NCBI GenBank assembly: GCA_002354005.1
Contig: DEKS01000185.1
Coordinates: forward strand, 1 to 14,631
Direction of reading: 5' to 3'
From: Bacteroidales bacterium UBA2716
Lineage (GTDB): Bacteria; Bacteroidota; Bacteroidia; Bacteroidales; UBA932
Length of the DNA: 14,631 bases
A program made the position numbers and the translations under genes. This document shows positions 13,714 to 14,631 of the stretch, piece after piece. Position 1 is the first letter of the stretch. Each line of letters opens with the position of its first letter. The notes below the pieces were generated by a model. That model did no database searches and was not told where the DNA came from. It worked only from the letters and a program-made list of their open reading frames with translations.

Positions 13714-14631
13714 ATGAAAGAAAGTCAAGAGATTGTTCAGGACCTAAAACAGGCTTTGCTGGGAAAACTGAAGGAGGCGCTGGTCTCCGTCTTCCCCGTC
13801 ATCCTGCTGGTTTTCGTCCTCTCCATCACCCCCTGGGTAGACATTACGTCCAAGGAACTGTGGATTTTCCTGGTATCGGCCCTTTTCCTGATTTTTGGCA
13901 TCGGCCTGTTTAATCTGGGGGCCGACATGGCCATGACGCCCATGGGCCAGTACATAGGCGAGGGTCTCACCAAGTCCAAGAAACTGGGCATCCTCGTGGG
14001 CGTTAGCTTTGTCATGGGCCTTCTCATCACCATTGCAGAACCGGACCTGGCGGTGCTTGCCGGGCAGGTGGCCGCCGTCATCAACGGCACCACGCTCATC
14101 TGGACGGTAGGCATCGGCGTGGGACTCATGCTACTGGCGGGGGTGCTCAAAATTGTGTTCCACTACGATTTGACCGGCATCCTCCTGTTCGGCTACATGC
14201 TGCTGTTCAGCCTGGCAGCCATCTTGATTGAACGCGGAAACGGTCCGCTGCTGGCCATGTCGTTCGACTCCGGCGGCGTTACCACCGGCCCCATCACCGT
14301 GCCGTTCATCATGGCCCTGGGCGTGGGTATCGCCCTTACCGTAGGCGGGCGCAACGCCAGTGAGAACAGCTTCGGCCTCATCGCCCTGTGCTCGCTGGGT
14401 CCCATCATTGCCGTGCTGGCCCTGTCCATGCTTTCGAAAGGCAACCTGGAATACTCCGTGCCGGATTATTCCATGGCCAAGGCGCTGGAAGGCGGCCTGG
14501 AGGATCTCCTGAAAGACACCATGTGGGACGTGGGCAAATCGCTGGTGCTCATCGTGGGCTCCTTCTTTGTGCTTCAGTTTACCGTCCTCAAACTGCCAGT
14601 CACCAAAATCGGCCAGATCATGTTCGGCATC
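13714..14631 (+). CDS. DUF1538 family membrane protein, C-terminus cut by window edge
   Basis: 306 codons are open to the right edge with no stop. The protein is a multi-pass inner-membrane protein; hydrophobic stretches lie near 23-38, 50-68, 92-108, 127-147, 153-172, 195-212, 220-240 and 275-292. Family-type polar motifs inside membrane segments are GADMAMTPMG (69-78), IAEPDLAVLAGQ (107-118), DSGGVTTGPITVPF (185-198) and GGRNASENSFG (211-221). Conserved Glu/Asp within membrane segments suggests a transporter or channel, but DUF1538 has no established function that I know of. It starts at the ATG 4 nt after a -7 box and is divergently transcribed from lpdA. The missing part should contain the rest of the second half. 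Confidence 0.85.
   Translation, partial: MKESQEIVQDLKQALLGKLKEALVSVFPVILLVFVLSITPWVDITSKELWIFLVSALFLIFGIGLFNLGADMAMTPMGQYIGEGLTKSKKLGILVGVSFVMGLLITIAEPDLAVLAGQVAAVINGTTLIWTVGIGVGLMLLAGVLKIVFHYDLTGILLFGYMLLFSLAAILIERGNGPLLAMSFDSGGVTTGPITVPFIMALGVGIALTVGGRNASENSFGLIALCSLGPIIAVLALSMLSKGNLEYSVPDYSMAKALEGGLEDLLKDTMWDVGKSLVLIVGSFFVLQFTVLKLPVTKIGQIMFGI

Noticed and set aside
13654..13728. Upstream ATG at 13728 for lpdA
   Set aside because: It adds 25 residues before the conserved MYDIAILGGGPAG start and would place the lpdA -7 box inside the gene.

Overview
The window comes from a chromosome of a GC-rich member of the Bacteroidota, most likely the Bacteroidales; I cannot name the genus. Three things point there. 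Upstream regions carry the phylum's -7 promoter box TAnnTTTG instead of a sigma70 -10/-35 pair. Shine-Dalgarno sequences are almost absent. The gene content (recF next to DUF721, NlpC/P60 and esterase lipoproteins, secreted C1 peptidase) is typical of the group. Genes are closely packed and mostly housekeeping; I see no insertion sequence, phage, tRNA or CRISPR array.

Layout. 1-980 (minus): a truncated lipoprotein and an NlpC/P60 (C40) cell-wall hydrolase lipoprotein. 1028-1424 (plus): tmRNA (ssrA) with tag ANNNYALAA, fired from a promoter divergent to the C40 gene. 1430-1565: an unusual set of four copies of one 11-bp word in alternating orientation at 41/42/41-nt steps. 1539-3344 (minus): secreted C1 (bleomycin-hydrolase-like) peptidase followed by an atypical SDR oxidoreductase. 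3467-4042 (plus): GNAT acetyltransferase. 4073-5500 (minus): recF and DUF721/DciA-like, a replication and repair pair. 5596-12304 (plus): nine close-set co-directional genes: membrane TPR protein, YebC, esterase lipoprotein, GT4 glycosyltransferase, then a tight four-gene cassette. 12301-13653 (minus): dihydrolipoamide dehydrogenase. 13714 to the right edge (plus): DUF1538 membrane protein, cut by the window.

The most interesting part is the cassette at 9124-12304: HPr-kinase-like protein, S26-type peptidase without a membrane anchor, PqqD-like peptide chaperone (RRE) and an ABC exporter without a C39 peptidase domain. The genes overlap or sit 1 nt apart, and a well-spaced promoter (TTG-N20-TAGTTTTG) at the end of the preceding gene puts the transcription start almost on the first ATG. 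The parts match a ribosomally made, post-translationally modified peptide pathway (bind leader, phosphorylate, cleave, export), but there is no precursor gene, cyclase, transglutaminase-like B2 protease or radical SAM enzyme in the window. The product is unknown and the function is inferred.

Other features worth noting are three -7 boxes 4-5 nt from a start codon (predicted leaderless mRNAs), two divergent promoters that overlap physically between recF and the TPR gene, and stop codons of convergent genes that share bases at 12301-12304.
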